A stretch of 39,119 nt of DNA from an uncultured bacterium (GCA_905478065.1 CAJQGZ010000031.1:1-39119); one strand, 5' to 3'; positions 27,061-36,495 are shown, counted from the first letter of the stretch. Translations and numbers: made by a program. Notes: generated by a model from the sequence alone, not told the origin.

Positions 27061-28116
27061 ATGTCAGAACTGTCCACACTATTGCTTGAGTGGTTTGATT
27101 TGAATAAGAGAATATTGCCTTTTAGAAAAAACAATAAACCTTATGATGTCTGGGTTTCAGAAATAATGTTGCAACAAACTAAAGTAGATACAGTCATTCC
27201 ATATTATAATGCTTGGATGAAAAAATTCCCTACTATTAAATCTGTTTCTGAAGCTTCTGAAGAAAGTATTTTAAAGTCTTGGGAAGGCTTAGGTTATTAT
27301 TCAAGATCTAGAAATTTTCATGAAGCAGCAAAAATCATTATAAAAAATTTTAATTCAAAAATACCTGATTCATGGGTTGACTTTAGACGACTTCCTGGCG
27401 TTGGAGATTATACAGCAGGTGCAGTTCTCTCAATTGCCTTTAATAAGTCTTATGTGGCTGTCGATGGTAATGTTAAAAGAGTTATGGCTAGGCTAACATC
27501 TAGAAAAAAATTAAGTCAACATAATTTGAGATTTATCAAGTCTAAGCTTTTAAAATTGATGGATAAAAATCGTCCGGGAGATTTCAATCAAGCAATGATG
27601 GAACTAGGAGCATGTGTCTGTTTACCAAAAAATCCAAAATGTGAACAATGTCCAATAAATAAGATTTGCAATGCTTATATATCTGGGAAACCAACCGAAT
27701 ACCCAGCTAAAGTAGTAAAAAAAATGATTCCTTCTCATATCTTTGTTGGCGGTCTAATTAGAATTTCCAATAAAATTCTAATCCAAAAAAGAGAAGAAAA
27801 AATGCTAAATGGGTTATGGGAAATACCTATGAAAAAAATCAATACTCAAAAAAATTTAACAAAAGATTTCAAAAAATTCATCTTTAACAAATATGGTATA
27901 ACAGTAAAAATAAATAAAAGCTTTTCAGCCATAAAGCATTCTTATTCACATTTTAATATGAAATTAATTGTTATTGATTGTGAAAAAATCAGTAGTATTG
28001 TGAAGAAAAAAGATATGTATTCTTGGATTGAAAAAAACGAGATTAATAATTATCCTTTCCATAAGGTAAATCATAAAGTTTTCTCATTATTCAAAGAAAA
28101 AACTTGGAATGTCTAG
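27061..28116 (+). CDS. mutY: Adenine DNA glycosylase
   Basis: MutY removes adenine mispaired with 8-oxoguanine. The ATG at 27061 was chosen because AAGGTG lies 9 bases upstream and the family starts close to this point; a longer reading from 27019 inside the MarR gene is less likely. The 351-residue protein shows SEIMLQQTKVDTVIPYY with the catalytic Glu, LPGVGDYTAGAVLS (helix-hairpin-helix) and VDGNVKRV with the catalytic Asp. The 4Fe-4S cysteine pattern is C-x6-C-x2-C-x5-C (CLPKNPKCEQCPINKIC). A C-terminal NUDIX-like domain for 8-oxoG recognition follows. Confidence 0.96.
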   Translation: MSELSTLLLEWFDLNKRILPFRKNNKPYDVWVSEIMLQQTKVDTVIPYYNAWMKKFPTIKSVSEASEESILKSWEGLGYYSRSRNFHEAAKIIIKNFNSKIPDSWVDFRRLPGVGDYTAGAVLSIAFNKSYVAVDGNVKRVMARLTSRKKLSQHNLRFIKSKLLKLMDKNRPGDFNQAMMELGACVCLPKNPKCEQCPINKICNAYISGKPTEYPAKVVKKMIPSHIFVGGLIRISNKILIQKREEKMLNGLWEIPMKKINTQKNLTKDFKKFIFNKYGITVKINKSFSAIKHSYSHFNMKLIVIDCEKISSIVKKKDMYSWIEKNEINNYPFHKVNHKVFSLFKEKTWNV

Positions 28117-28816
28117 AGCTGTAGTTTCTTTAATTCTTTGGCCGATATGGTTTTTGTACTTAATTGCTATCCTTCCTGTTTTTCTAGTGTTTACTTTAAT
28201 TTTTGATAGAAAGTATTTTCATTATTTCTTAAGGCCAATGTGTTATTTTTTTTGTCTTCTTGGAGGTCAGTTAGTTAAAAGAACAGGGTTTATTCCAGAT
28301 GCTAAAAATGGACCTTATTTATATTTAATTAATCATCAATCTCTTTTTGACCACTTTGTGATAGGCTGTTATATCAATCATTATGTTACGGCTATTGCTA
28401 AGCAGGAACATTTTTCGTACCCCCTTTGGGGTCAAGTTGCGAAATCATATGGAATAGTTCCGATAAACAGAAAAAATATCAAAAAAGCATTATCAAGTTT
28501 AAAGGTTGCGGAAGATGCTATTTTAAAAGATAAAGTATCTATTCTGATTTTTCCTGAAGGCACGAGGTCTATTGATGGGAACTTAGGTGTTTTTAAAAAA
28601 GGAGCATTTCATATAGCCAAGAATACGGGAGTTAAAATTGTACCTGTAATTATTAATGGTGCGTATAAAGCAAAAAGTAAATCTGATTGGAGATTAAGCC
28701 CAGGAACAATTAATATTCATTTTTCTGATGTTATTGCTTACGATATGTATACTGATATGACTGTAGAAGGCATAAGGGATTACGCGCGAAATAAATTTGA
28801 AGAATATGTAGATTAA
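28109..28816 (+). CDS. plsC: 1-acylglycerol-3-phosphate O-acyltransferase (PlsC family)
   Basis: The 235-residue membrane-bound acyltransferase has an N-terminal hydrophobic hairpin (about residues 5-53), the catalytic NHQSLFD (NHx5D type, about 75-81), the IPINR block (as IVPINRKN), FPEGTRS (about 148-154) and VPVIINGAY. These are the four PlsC motifs, so it should convert lysophosphatidic acid to phosphatidic acid or acylate a similar lipid. The start overlaps the mutY end by 8 bases. Confidence 0.9.
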   Translation: MSRAVVSLILWPIWFLYLIAILPVFLVFTLIFDRKYFHYFLRPMCYFFCLLGGQLVKRTGFIPDAKNGPYLYLINHQSLFDHFVIGCYINHYVTAIAKQEHFSYPLWGQVAKSYGIVPINRKNIKKALSSLKVAEDAILKDKVSILIFPEGTRSIDGNLGVFKKGAFHIAKNTGVKIVPVIINGAYKAKSKSDWRLSPGTINIHFSDVIAYDMYTDMTVEGIRDYARNKFEEYVD

Positions 28817-28823
28817 TGTTATT

Positions 28824-29225
28824 ATGAATTTATTGAATTTTAGTAATATCCAGATAAGTCAGATTTTAGTGTCAATTTATTTTTCGATAGTATTTTATCA
28901 ATCAAGTATCGATAAAATTATTGATAAGGAAAATAATATTATTTTCTTTAATGAACATTTTAAAAACACCGTTATTAAGAATTTTAGTTCTATACTTTTA
29001 ACTTGCTTGGGATTATTTGAGTTTTTTGTTGCATCACTAAATACGTTTGGTATTTTTTATAGCTTAATTTATTTAGATTTAACTTTCATTTTTTATGGAC
29101 TGCTTTCGTGCAGTGTCGTATTGCTGATGCTGCTGTTTGGACAACGTCTAGCTAAAGATTATGTTGGTGCTGCTGACATTACTATATATTTTATTTTGTG
29201 TATTATTACTATAATGAGTTTTTAA
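28824..29225 (+). CDS. DoxX-like four-TM membrane protein
   Basis: A 133-residue protein with about four hydrophobic helices. The stretch FGQRLAKDYVGAADITIYFIL (about residues 105-125) resembles the last helices of DoxX-like proteins of the FCB group. It lies 7 bases after plsC and 15 bases before the peptidase gene, so it may belong to the same transcript. DoxX relatives have been tied to redox or thiol stress, but nothing here shows a specific role. Confidence 0.6.
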   Translation: MNLLNFSNIQISQILVSIYFSIVFYQSSIDKIIDKENNIIFFNEHFKNTVIKNFSSILLTCLGLFEFFVASLNTFGIFYSLIYLDLTFIFYGLLSCSVVLLMLLFGQRLAKDYVGAADITIYFILCIITIMSF

Positions 29226-29240
29226 ATAAGGATAACTATA

Positions 29241-30584
29241 ATGGATAAATCGCTCACTTTAAAGATGATTGAGTCATATCAGCAGAGCTGTGAAACTGAT
29301 TCAAAACTAAAATTATCTCGTAATGCGGCTACTCAGAACGAGATCACAGACTTAGCAATGGATTGGAATCAGTTTAGAAAAATAGATCATTCTTTTTCAA
29401 ATACAATCTCTGGTGAAATGAAAATCACAAACCAAAAATCAAGTGGTCGATGTTGGGGGTTTGCGGGTTTGAATCTTTTCAGAATCTATTTAGGGAGGAA
29501 GCACAATATTCGCAATTTCGAGTTTTCACAAACATATTTTATGTTTTGGGATAAATTAGAAAAATCTAATTATTTTTTGAATAGCATAATTCAGACTGCT
29601 GAAAGTTCACCGGATAGTCGCATAATAATGCATCTTTTAGAAAGTCCAATTCAAGATGGTGGCCAATGGGATATGTGGGTAAATCTAATAAATAAGTATG
29701 GTGTAGTTCCAAAATCTGAGATGCCAGAGACTTATCAATCTAGTCAATCGATGAGGATGAATCGTATGATTACTAGAAAACTTAGAGAGTTCGCAAAGGA
29801 ATTGAGATATTCAATTAAAAACAATATTAAGAATGAAGATTTATATGAATTGAAAAATCAAATGATTTCAACAGTTTATAGGATGTTAGTAATTCATTTA
29901 GGAGAACCTCCGAATAATTTTAATTGGCAAACTAGAGATAAAAAGAAAAACTTTATGCGATTTGAAGGGTTAACACCACAATCCTTTTTTAAAGATCATG
30001 TTTCTATCGACTTAAGTAATTTGATTTGTTTAATTAATTGTCCGATGTCAGACAAAAATTATAAAGATATTTATAGTGTTAAATATCTTGGTAATGTTGT
30101 CGAAGGTCAACCCATAAGATATCTAAATACTGAAATAGAAATTTTAAAAAAGGCTGCTATTGAATCAATTAAAAATGATGATCCAGTATGGTTTGGTTGT
30201 GATGTGGGTAAATATTTACATCGGTCACATGGTGTAATGGATACTAATTTATTCGATTTTGATTTGTTTTACGGTACAAGATTTTCTATGGATAAAGCTA
30301 GTCGATTAGAATATGGTGAGAGCAAAATGACTCACGCAATGTTATTTACCGGCGTAGACATAGACTCAAAAGGAAGACCTCGGAAATGGAGGGTTGAAAA
30401 CAGTTGGGGTGATAGAAATGGAGAAAAAGGATTTTATATAATGTCTGACGAATGGTTTGATGAATATTTATATGAAATCGTCGTAAATAAAAAATATTTA
30501 CCAGATGAATACGTAAAACTTTATGAAGAAAAAGAAGCGAAGCTATTGCCGCCATGGGATCCTATGGGCGCTTTAGCAAAATAA
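29241..30584 (+). CDS. pepC: C1-family aminopeptidase (bleomycin hydrolase / PepC type)
   Basis: This 447-residue cytosolic cysteine peptidase has the papain-like triad in the bleomycin-hydrolase context: ITNQKSSGRCWGFAGLN with oxyanion Gln65 and Cys71, MTHAMLFTGVD with the His, and RVENSWGDRNGEKGFY with the Asn. VWFGCDVGKYLHRSHGVMD is also typical. No signal peptide is visible. Relatives form hexamers with a self-gating C-terminus and trim peptides; the C-terminus here (LLPPWDPMGALAK) matches that style. The symporter gene starts 9 bases downstream. Confidence 0.93.
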   Translation: MDKSLTLKMIESYQQSCETDSKLKLSRNAATQNEITDLAMDWNQFRKIDHSFSNTISGEMKITNQKSSGRCWGFAGLNLFRIYLGRKHNIRNFEFSQTYFMFWDKLEKSNYFLNSIIQTAESSPDSRIIMHLLESPIQDGGQWDMWVNLINKYGVVPKSEMPETYQSSQSMRMNRMITRKLREFAKELRYSIKNNIKNEDLYELKNQMISTVYRMLVIHLGEPPNNFNWQTRDKKKNFMRFEGLTPQSFFKDHVSIDLSNLICLINCPMSDKNYKDIYSVKYLGNVVEGQPIRYLNTEIEILKKAAIESIKNDDPVWFGCDVGKYLHRSHGVMDTNLFDFDLFYGTRFSMDKASRLEYGESKMTHAMLFTGVDIDSKGRPRKWRVENSWGDRNGEKGFYIMSDEWFDEYLYEIVVNKKYLPDEYVKLYEEKEAKLLPPWDPMGALAK

Positions 30585-30593
30585 CAAATTATT

Positions 30594-32471
30594 ATGGATT
30601 TAAAAATATATTGGCTTTTAGCATTTGTTGGGCTTTATTGGTCTTATTGTATTTTCTGGGGGATTAAGGGTGCTCTTACTTCTAAAACATCTGAAGACTA
30701 TTTTGTTGCTGGGCGATCAATTGGAACCTGGGTCTTTGTTCTTGCTGCAACAGCAACTAGTTTTTCAGGCTGGACTTTTGTTGGACATCCGGGGAAAATA
30801 CTTACTGATGGTCTTCCATACGCATTTGCTTCTTTTTATGCATTAACGATCCCTTTTACTGGAGTTCTATTTTTAAGGCGGCAATGGGTTCTAGGTAGAG
30901 TTTACAATTATGTAACGCCTGGTGAAATGTATTCAGATTATTATGGAGGAAATTCAATAAGAATATTAACTGTATTAGTCGCTTTCTTATTTTCAGTGCC
31001 TTATCTTGGAATTCAGTTGCGAGCTTCTGGGGCATTATTTGATGTCTTAACCGATGGTTTAATTTCTACTAATTTAGGAATGATTCTTTTGTCAACAGTT
31101 GTAGTCATTTACGTCGCATCAGGAGGATTAAGGTCTGTTGCTTATGTTGATTGTGCTCAGGCTGTTTTATTAGCTATTGGAATTATTATCTTAGGTGTTA
31201 TTACGTTGAAATGGATAGGTGGATGGGAATTATTTACACAGGGAATAGGCGTATTAGTTAAAAATGATTTAGTTGGTGGAACCCGTTTAACTGCGGATGG
31301 GCTTTCTAATAGAGTTGCAATCCCCGGTTCAATTCAGTTTGTATCCTCCGGCTCAAACGCAATTGGTGGTGTTTGGACAGGAATGATGTGCATGACATAT
31401 ATGTTTGCCTTAATGGGTATACAATCTTCTCCTGCCTTTTCAATGTGGGCATATGCAAATAAAACATCTGAACCCTTTCGTTGGCAACAAGTGATAGCTT
31501 CTTCTGTAGTTATAGGAATAATATTATTTTCTTTTACTATTATACAAGGTATGGGAGCAGATGTATTAGTCTTGAATGGTGTCTTTGATACTATATCTGA
31601 TAGTACGTTAGTGCCAAAACTAATTGATTTAATGTCTGAGTCTGCTCCTTGGCTTGTAGGTTTATTAGCTGTATGTGCACTTGCGGCAATGCAGAGTACT
31701 GGTTCTGCTTATATGTCAACATTTAGTGCAATGATTACTAGAGATATATATAAAAACTTTTATGATGAAGATGTGACTGAAAAAAAGCAAAAGTTTATCG
31801 GTCGAATATTTGTAATTGTTGTTGCTTTAGCAGCGCTGCTTGTTGCAATTTTTTCAACTGATGCTTTAGTAATGTTAGGCGGGCTAGCAGTCGCATATGG
31901 GTTTCAAATGTATCCAGCACTTTTTGGTAATCTTTATTACAAAAGAATTTCTAAAACTGGAGTTACATTAGGTTTAATTGCAGGCCTAATTGCAGTTACT
32001 TTCACAGATAAAATGGCTAGTTTGTTTTCACTCCCCTGGGGCGCATATCCACTCACTATACATTCAGCAGGATGGGGAATATTGTTTAATATAATATTTA
32101 CAGGAATTGGGACTTATTTTTTCCCAGATAATATTGAAAGAAAAAAAATCAAAGAAAAGAGGCATGCTTTTTTATCAGAAGTTGCAGGGGTTCCTAAAGA
32201 AAAGAAAAAATTAATACCTTTAGCTTATGGGATGGTTTTAGTATGGTTCCTCTTTGGGTTTGGCCCTTTTGCCGTTATTGGGAATACTTTTTTTTCAGAC
32301 CCTAGCAATCCATCCAGTTGGGCGCCCTTTAATTTGCCGTCAATATGGGTTTGGCAAATAGTATTTTTACTTTTTGGAATTTTCGTTATGTGGTTTCTAG
32401 CTTTTTATATGGGTTTTTCACAACCTATTTCAGCAGATAAATTAGAAAAATCTCATAAAAAATATTTTTAA
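30594..32471 (+). CDS. Sodium:solute symporter (SSS family)
   Basis: A 625-residue protein with about 14 transmembrane helices. SSS features include SEDYFVAGRSIGTWVFVLAATATSFSGWTFVGHPG near the N-terminus (helix 1 with the sodium-site small residues), VASGGLRSVAYVDCAQA (about residues 174-190) and ALAAMQSTGSAYMSTFSAMITRDIYKNF (about 362-389), which is the helix 8 Na2-site signature. The C-terminal part adds further helices. The substrate is unknown; the peptidase just upstream would fit amino acid or organic acid uptake, but that is inference. Confidence 0.92.
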   Translation: MDLKIYWLLAFVGLYWSYCIFWGIKGALTSKTSEDYFVAGRSIGTWVFVLAATATSFSGWTFVGHPGKILTDGLPYAFASFYALTIPFTGVLFLRRQWVLGRVYNYVTPGEMYSDYYGGNSIRILTVLVAFLFSVPYLGIQLRASGALFDVLTDGLISTNLGMILLSTVVVIYVASGGLRSVAYVDCAQAVLLAIGIIILGVITLKWIGGWELFTQGIGVLVKNDLVGGTRLTADGLSNRVAIPGSIQFVSSGSNAIGGVWTGMMCMTYMFALMGIQSSPAFSMWAYANKTSEPFRWQQVIASSVVIGIILFSFTIIQGMGADVLVLNGVFDTISDSTLVPKLIDLMSESAPWLVGLLAVCALAAMQSTGSAYMSTFSAMITRDIYKNFYDEDVTEKKQKFIGRIFVIVVALAALLVAIFSTDALVMLGGLAVAYGFQMYPALFGNLYYKRISKTGVTLGLIAGLIAVTFTDKMASLFSLPWGAYPLTIHSAGWGILFNIIFTGIGTYFFPDNIERKKIKEKRHAFLSEVAGVPKEKKKLIPLAYGMVLVWFLFGFGPFAVIGNTFFSDPSNPSSWAPFNLPSIWVWQIVFLLFGIFVMWFLAFYMGFSQPISADKLEKSHKKYF

Positions 32472-32533
32472 TAAAATCTTCAATTTTGACAATTTCTTTC
32501 ATTGTTTAAAAAAGAATAAATATATTTAGGCTA

Positions 32534-33922
32534 GTGGATACAAATAAAAAAGCAGAAACTAAATCCTCTTCAATGGATGATATAGACAAAAAAATCCATG
32601 CAAATCAAGTTTTGTATGACCAACTTCATCAATCTTTGGTAGACGAGATTGTATCAAAAGATGATAAAGATCAAAAAAAAGAAAAGTCAAGAAAGCCTGA
32701 TGTTTCTAGCACAAGAAATTTTCTTTTAAAACTTTCTGATTATTATCAATCTAATGAATTATTTAGATATGCTCTTTGGGGGTTTGTAGCTGTATTCTTT
32801 TCAACTACAATCTTAACTATTATTGAATATCCCCTTTTTAGTAGTAGTGTAAAAGGTGATGTCGGTGATGGATTTATGTTTGGTGGGGACGAACCCAATT
32901 GGGTTGACACATTTTTTCATACTTTTTGGTGGGCTGTTGTAACATTTACTACCGTAGGCTACGGCGATGTAAGCCCAGAAACACATTTAGGTAAATTTTT
33001 AACGATAATAATAATGATTTTAAATCTAGGCATTGTGACAATGCTTACAGGTGCTGTTTCCTCTGTTTTGGTTGCAGCTAGATTAAAAGGAGATGATACA
33101 TTGGACGAAACTAAGTTTTATGGACATTTAATTATCGCAGGTTGGAATCCTGCGGTTCAGTCAGCATTAAGACTCATTGAGGCTAACGAAGATTCAGCTT
33201 CAGTTGTCATTCTTATAAATGAAACTGAAGAAGAAATAATCAAGCGAGCTGTTTCTGGGTTCGATCGATTAGATATAACTCATTTATCAGAAAATTTTAC
33301 TCAAGAGGGTGTACTCAAAAAAGCTTTTATTGAAGAATGCGGAACTTTTATGATTGTTCCAGATGAATCTGGTCTGCTTCCAAATGAAAAACCTGATGAA
33401 GATAAAACGGTTCTAACTGCGCTCACGGCTAAATCAATCTTAGAAGATATCCAAGTTGTAGCATATATTTTAGATGAAGAATATATATCGCACTTGCATA
33501 GAGCTAATGTAAATGAAATTGTTTTTCCTGATGAGCATATACCGCATATGTTAGCGAAACATGTCACAGACCCAGGTGTGCCTCAATTATTTGATGAGTT
33601 GATTACCCAAGAAAAGCAGGATAAGGGTATTCAAGTTGTTTCTATACCTAAAGGTTTAGTAGGGCTCACTCATAATAAAGTTTCAGCATATTATAAATTT
33701 AAACATAAGTGGCTACTGGTTGGCTATGCAATTAAAAAAGCTGGATTTAGCTTGGAAGAACAAATGGGAGAAAGCGGCAGTCCTATTATTCGTGATATGA
33801 TTAAAGAACAATTAGATGGTGCTGGAATAAAATTATCAAGCGATGAACACGTCATAGTTGAGATTAATCCAGACGATGAATACATTATTGATGGTAAACA
33901 TAAAGCTTTGGTATTGAGGTAA
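32534..33922 (+). CDS. Two-TM potassium channel with RCK (TrkA-N) domain
   Basis: The GTG at 32534 is the longest supported start and an ATG at codon 14 is an alternative. A charged N-terminal region (1-70) precedes TM1 (about 78-98), a pore helix, the K+ filter TTVGYGD (139-145) and TM2 (about 154-180). From about residue 196 (YGHLIIAGWN) a Rossmann-like RCK domain follows, and a TrkA-C-like end can be seen from about 330. The layout is that of MthK/Kch-type channels gated by ligand at the RCK ring. The stop is 4 bases from the cNMP-fold gene, whose ribosome-binding site (GAGG) is inside this gene. Confidence 0.9.
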   Translation: MDTNKKAETKSSSMDDIDKKIHANQVLYDQLHQSLVDEIVSKDDKDQKKEKSRKPDVSSTRNFLLKLSDYYQSNELFRYALWGFVAVFFSTTILTIIEYPLFSSSVKGDVGDGFMFGGDEPNWVDTFFHTFWWAVVTFTTVGYGDVSPETHLGKFLTIIIMILNLGIVTMLTGAVSSVLVAARLKGDDTLDETKFYGHLIIAGWNPAVQSALRLIEANEDSASVVILINETEEEIIKRAVSGFDRLDITHLSENFTQEGVLKKAFIEECGTFMIVPDESGLLPNEKPDEDKTVLTALTAKSILEDIQVVAYILDEEYISHLHRANVNEIVFPDEHIPHMLAKHVTDPGVPQLFDELITQEKQDKGIQVVSIPKGLVGLTHNKVSAYYKFKHKWLLVGYAIKKAGFSLEEQMGESGSPIIRDMIKEQLDGAGIKLSSDEHVIVEINPDDEYIIDGKHKALVLR

Positions 33923-33926
33923 AATT

Positions 33927-34490
33927 ATGGGCGTCAACGCAAAACAAATTCAAAAAATAAACTATTTTAATAAAGTTTCGGAAGACCTTTGCTCTGAAAT
34001 TGCTAAGGTAGTAAAACAAAAAAAATGTTCTCCAAAAACCACTCTACTTAAGGAGGGTGAAACTGGAGATACTATGTTACTTATTTTCCAAGGTCAAGTT
34101 GAGGTATCTAAGAACATGATGGTTAAAACTTCTAGTGGATTTACTATGTCGACTAAATCTATTATTAGATTAGAAACTACAGACCCATCGCCTGCAAATA
34201 AGCCGATAACCGAACCTACAGTTTCAGTTGTAAAAGCGCCTGCTTTTGGGATAGGGGAATTTTCTCTTGTCCTTGATGATGCTAAAAGGACATCACATGT
34301 TACTGCTATGACAGACATTGATTATGGGATTATTAAATTAGAAGATTTTTCGAATATAGTAGATAAACACCCATCTATAGGTGGTTCTGTTTATTTTGAA
34401 GTCGCAAAATCAGCTGTAAATAATTTAGCCACTGCAACCCAGGATATATCTAATCTCACGCAAGCGTTCTTTTTTGCGTTAGCTAAATAA
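33927..34490 (+). CDS. Stand-alone cyclic-nucleotide-binding-fold protein
   Basis: The 187-residue protein reads as a cNMP-binding beta-roll. KTTLLKEGETGDTMLLIFQGQVEVSKN (about residues 38-64) matches the E-G-x-x-x-D-x-x-x-x-I-x-x-G-x-V pattern. FGIGEFSLVLDDAKRTSHVTA (about 110-130) resembles the phosphate-binding cassette with its Arg. An insertion of about 35 residues (70-105) separates them. No DNA-binding or kinase domain is present, so it should act as a regulatory subunit. Its start is 4 bases after the K+ channel, which makes the channel the obvious partner. Ligand binding is not proven. Confidence 0.75.
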   Translation: MGVNAKQIQKINYFNKVSEDLCSEIAKVVKQKKCSPKTTLLKEGETGDTMLLIFQGQVEVSKNMMVKTSSGFTMSTKSIIRLETTDPSPANKPITEPTVSVVKAPAFGIGEFSLVLDDAKRTSHVTAMTDIDYGIIKLEDFSNIVDKHPSIGGSVYFEVAKSAVNNLATATQDISNLTQAFFFALAK

Positions 34491-34493
34491 TAT

Positions 34494-36296
34494 TTAACTT
34501 TTAAAAAACGTTTTTCTTCGAGTGTTTATTTTACTTTCAAGTTCAACAATTTTTTCTTTTTCTATTGTGGTCTGATCTTCTTTTGATTTTAGCTTATCTA
34601 GCTCTAGTCTTAAAAATTGAACATCCCGCTCAAGTTTTTCGAGTCTACCTTTCATTTGCTTAGATAAAACCTTCTTAAAATCATCTATTTTATCACTATC
34701 TGGTGTATAGTATATATTTGTATTTCCCCGATCCGTATCTTCCCAGAATGTAGGTCCGCTGAATCTAATTCTGTTATAAAGACCTTCCATAAGTTTAAGA
34801 TATGTTTGATTATCAAAAAATGCTAAATCATCAAGGACATCAGAAACGATTGTTTCAGCAAAATTTATATTATTAATTTTTATAAAATGTAAAGCAAGCC
34901 CAATTTGTAAAACTCTTACTCCGTTGTTTACGCTTTGATCTAGCTCTTCTTTTGAATAGTCTGGCGGGTTATCAAGCTGTAAAATTTCTTTTAACAGGTG
35001 TTCTTGAAGTTGATTATCCCAAGTTTCTTCCGATATTAAAATAGTAATCTTTTTTAGTTCAGCTGTTAGCACATCTACAATGAAATATAATGAAGGGTTT
35101 TTAGCGGCCTGTTTATAAATCTCATTACTGTAGAACTTAAAATAAAAATAGCCCTGTTTTAATAAGTCCTCTTTATTATGATCAACATATCCTTTTAAAA
35201 GCGCAGAATAATGGAAGGCAAGGTTGTATAAATTTCTAGGTTCATTATTACGGACAGCGTGTTTAATAGCAAATCGCATAAATGTATTAAACCTTATGTT
35301 AATATCAACTATCAAGCTATTTTGTTTTAAATCTAAGGCTAGTAACCCAATTGATGAGACTTCACTTGCGATTAGAGATGCGAGCTCATATTCTCCGTTT
35401 TCCATTTTTCGGATATAAGCATTACCCATCATTTTAAATGCTTTAACTTCGTAAAAGGTTCTTCTGTCTTCTAAATCTTTATATTGATGTTCAACATATG
35501 TTCGGAAAGTGGGATTATTTCTAATTGTGTCTGTGGCAGCAAAAAAACGAGAGTCATAAAAACTTTTATTTCGCATGTATACTCTTACGGTGTCACCAAC
35601 TCTACGTATTATTTCAGTTTGTGCTTCTTTAAAAGAAATGTATTCTAATAAATCATCAAACTGATCAATAGTAGACATCAATTGATATTGGTAGTGTTCA
35701 ATATTTTTAATATTGTCCATTGATAAGTGTACAGATTTATTTTTCAACCTATTTATATCTTCAATATTTAGTGTGTATAATTTTTTGATTACATTGTCTG
35801 TTTTAGAGTAGAGGAGTATATAAAAAATATAAGGTAGCGATAGCATAGATGAAGCTGGCAGATAAACGTATGTATTTAGCATCACGCTGGATAGCCTTTC
35901 CATAGGTCCGAAATAATACATTATCACTGTAGCGTGAATTGATGCTAAAATTAAAAACCAAATAAAAATAAGACTTACCCAATCTTTAACAAATAAATCC
36001 ATCAGTTTAGGAGTAGACTCAGCTGCAATTGCTATCACAATGATTAAGGTACCTAGCACTGTGGCTAAAACTCCGCCCCAAATTTCTGGTGCAAAGGTGA
36101 GGTCTATTGCATCGTGGGTTTCTTTGCCTAAACCAAATAAGTTTTCTAAGAGGGATATAATATCAGAGTAAAAATAATGAAACGTGAAGTCGCTGCCAAG
36201 GACTACGAAAAAAACGAAAAAGAGAGAGGCTAATGATCTATTTTTATTAATTAGCCCCAAAATTTTACTAAATAATATGGTCAGTTTGTCATTCAT
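34494..36296 (-). CDS. Uncharacterised 600-residue membrane protein with large soluble domain and C-terminal coiled coil
   Basis: I do not recognise the family with certainty. About four TM helices lie in residues 20-165; IIVIAIAAESTPKLMDLFVKDW (about 85-106) sits like the conserved loop of DUF2254-type proteins. A mostly helical soluble region follows (170-540), and residues about 540-595 are charged, heptad-like coiled coil. There are no catalytic motifs I can name. It converges on the K+ channel/cNMP pair with 3 bases between stops and diverges from the terB-like gene across a palindrome-rich spacer. Confidence 0.8.
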   Translation of the reverse strand: MNDKLTILFSKILGLINKNRSLASLFFVFFVVLGSDFTFHYFYSDIISLLENLFGLGKETHDAIDLTFAPEIWGGVLATVLGTLIIVIAIAAESTPKLMDLFVKDWVSLIFIWFLILASIHATVIMYYFGPMERLSSVMLNTYVYLPASSMLSLPYIFYILLYSKTDNVIKKLYTLNIEDINRLKNKSVHLSMDNIKNIEHYQYQLMSTIDQFDDLLEYISFKEAQTEIIRRVGDTVRVYMRNKSFYDSRFFAATDTIRNNPTFRTYVEHQYKDLEDRRTFYEVKAFKMMGNAYIRKMENGEYELASLIASEVSSIGLLALDLKQNSLIVDINIRFNTFMRFAIKHAVRNNEPRNLYNLAFHYSALLKGYVDHNKEDLLKQGYFYFKFYSNEIYKQAAKNPSLYFIVDVLTAELKKITILISEETWDNQLQEHLLKEILQLDNPPDYSKEELDQSVNNGVRVLQIGLALHFIKINNINFAETIVSDVLDDLAFFDNQTYLKLMEGLYNRIRFSGPTFWEDTDRGNTNIYYTPDSDKIDDFKKVLSKQMKGRLEKLERDVQFLRLELDKLKSKEDQTTIEKEKIVELESKINTRRKTFFKS

Positions 36297-36351
36297 GATT
36301 TGTCAAGTACTAAAAGATCTTGGCTAGAAAATACGATTAAGAGAATAATTT

Positions 36352-36379
36352 TTCAATATTGAAGAATAGTATTCAATAC
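36352..36379. promoter_or_regulatory. Overlapping palindromes, candidate operator
   Basis: In the 248-base spacer between the 600-residue membrane protein and the terB-like gene, three perfect palindromes abut or overlap: TTCAATATTGAA (36352-36363), GAATAGTATTC (36364-36374) and GTATTCAATAC (36369-36379). TTCAATA also recurs exactly 20 bases apart (36352 and 36372), two helical turns. The block lies 56 bases upstream of the membrane-protein start. Confidence 0.4.
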
Positions 36380-36495
36380 TTTATGTTAAATAGGTATTAA
36401 GAAAAATTTTAAAAAATTGAAATCAATCAGTTTTTATTGACCTTCACACGAACAGATGATAACTTCTTGCAAGCTCTTTTAAGTTTATAAGTTCA

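Noticed and set aside
32484-32510. TTGACA and weak stem ACAAT/ATTGT before the K+ channel gene, as promoter or terminator
   Set aside because: No -10 box lies at 16-18 bases from TTGACA and the five-pair AT-rich stem is too weak; neither call can be supported.
34455-34482. ACGCAA/TTGCGT stem at the end of the cNMP-fold gene as a terminator
   Set aside because: It is only six pairs with a ten-base loop, lies inside the coding region and lacks a following U-tract.
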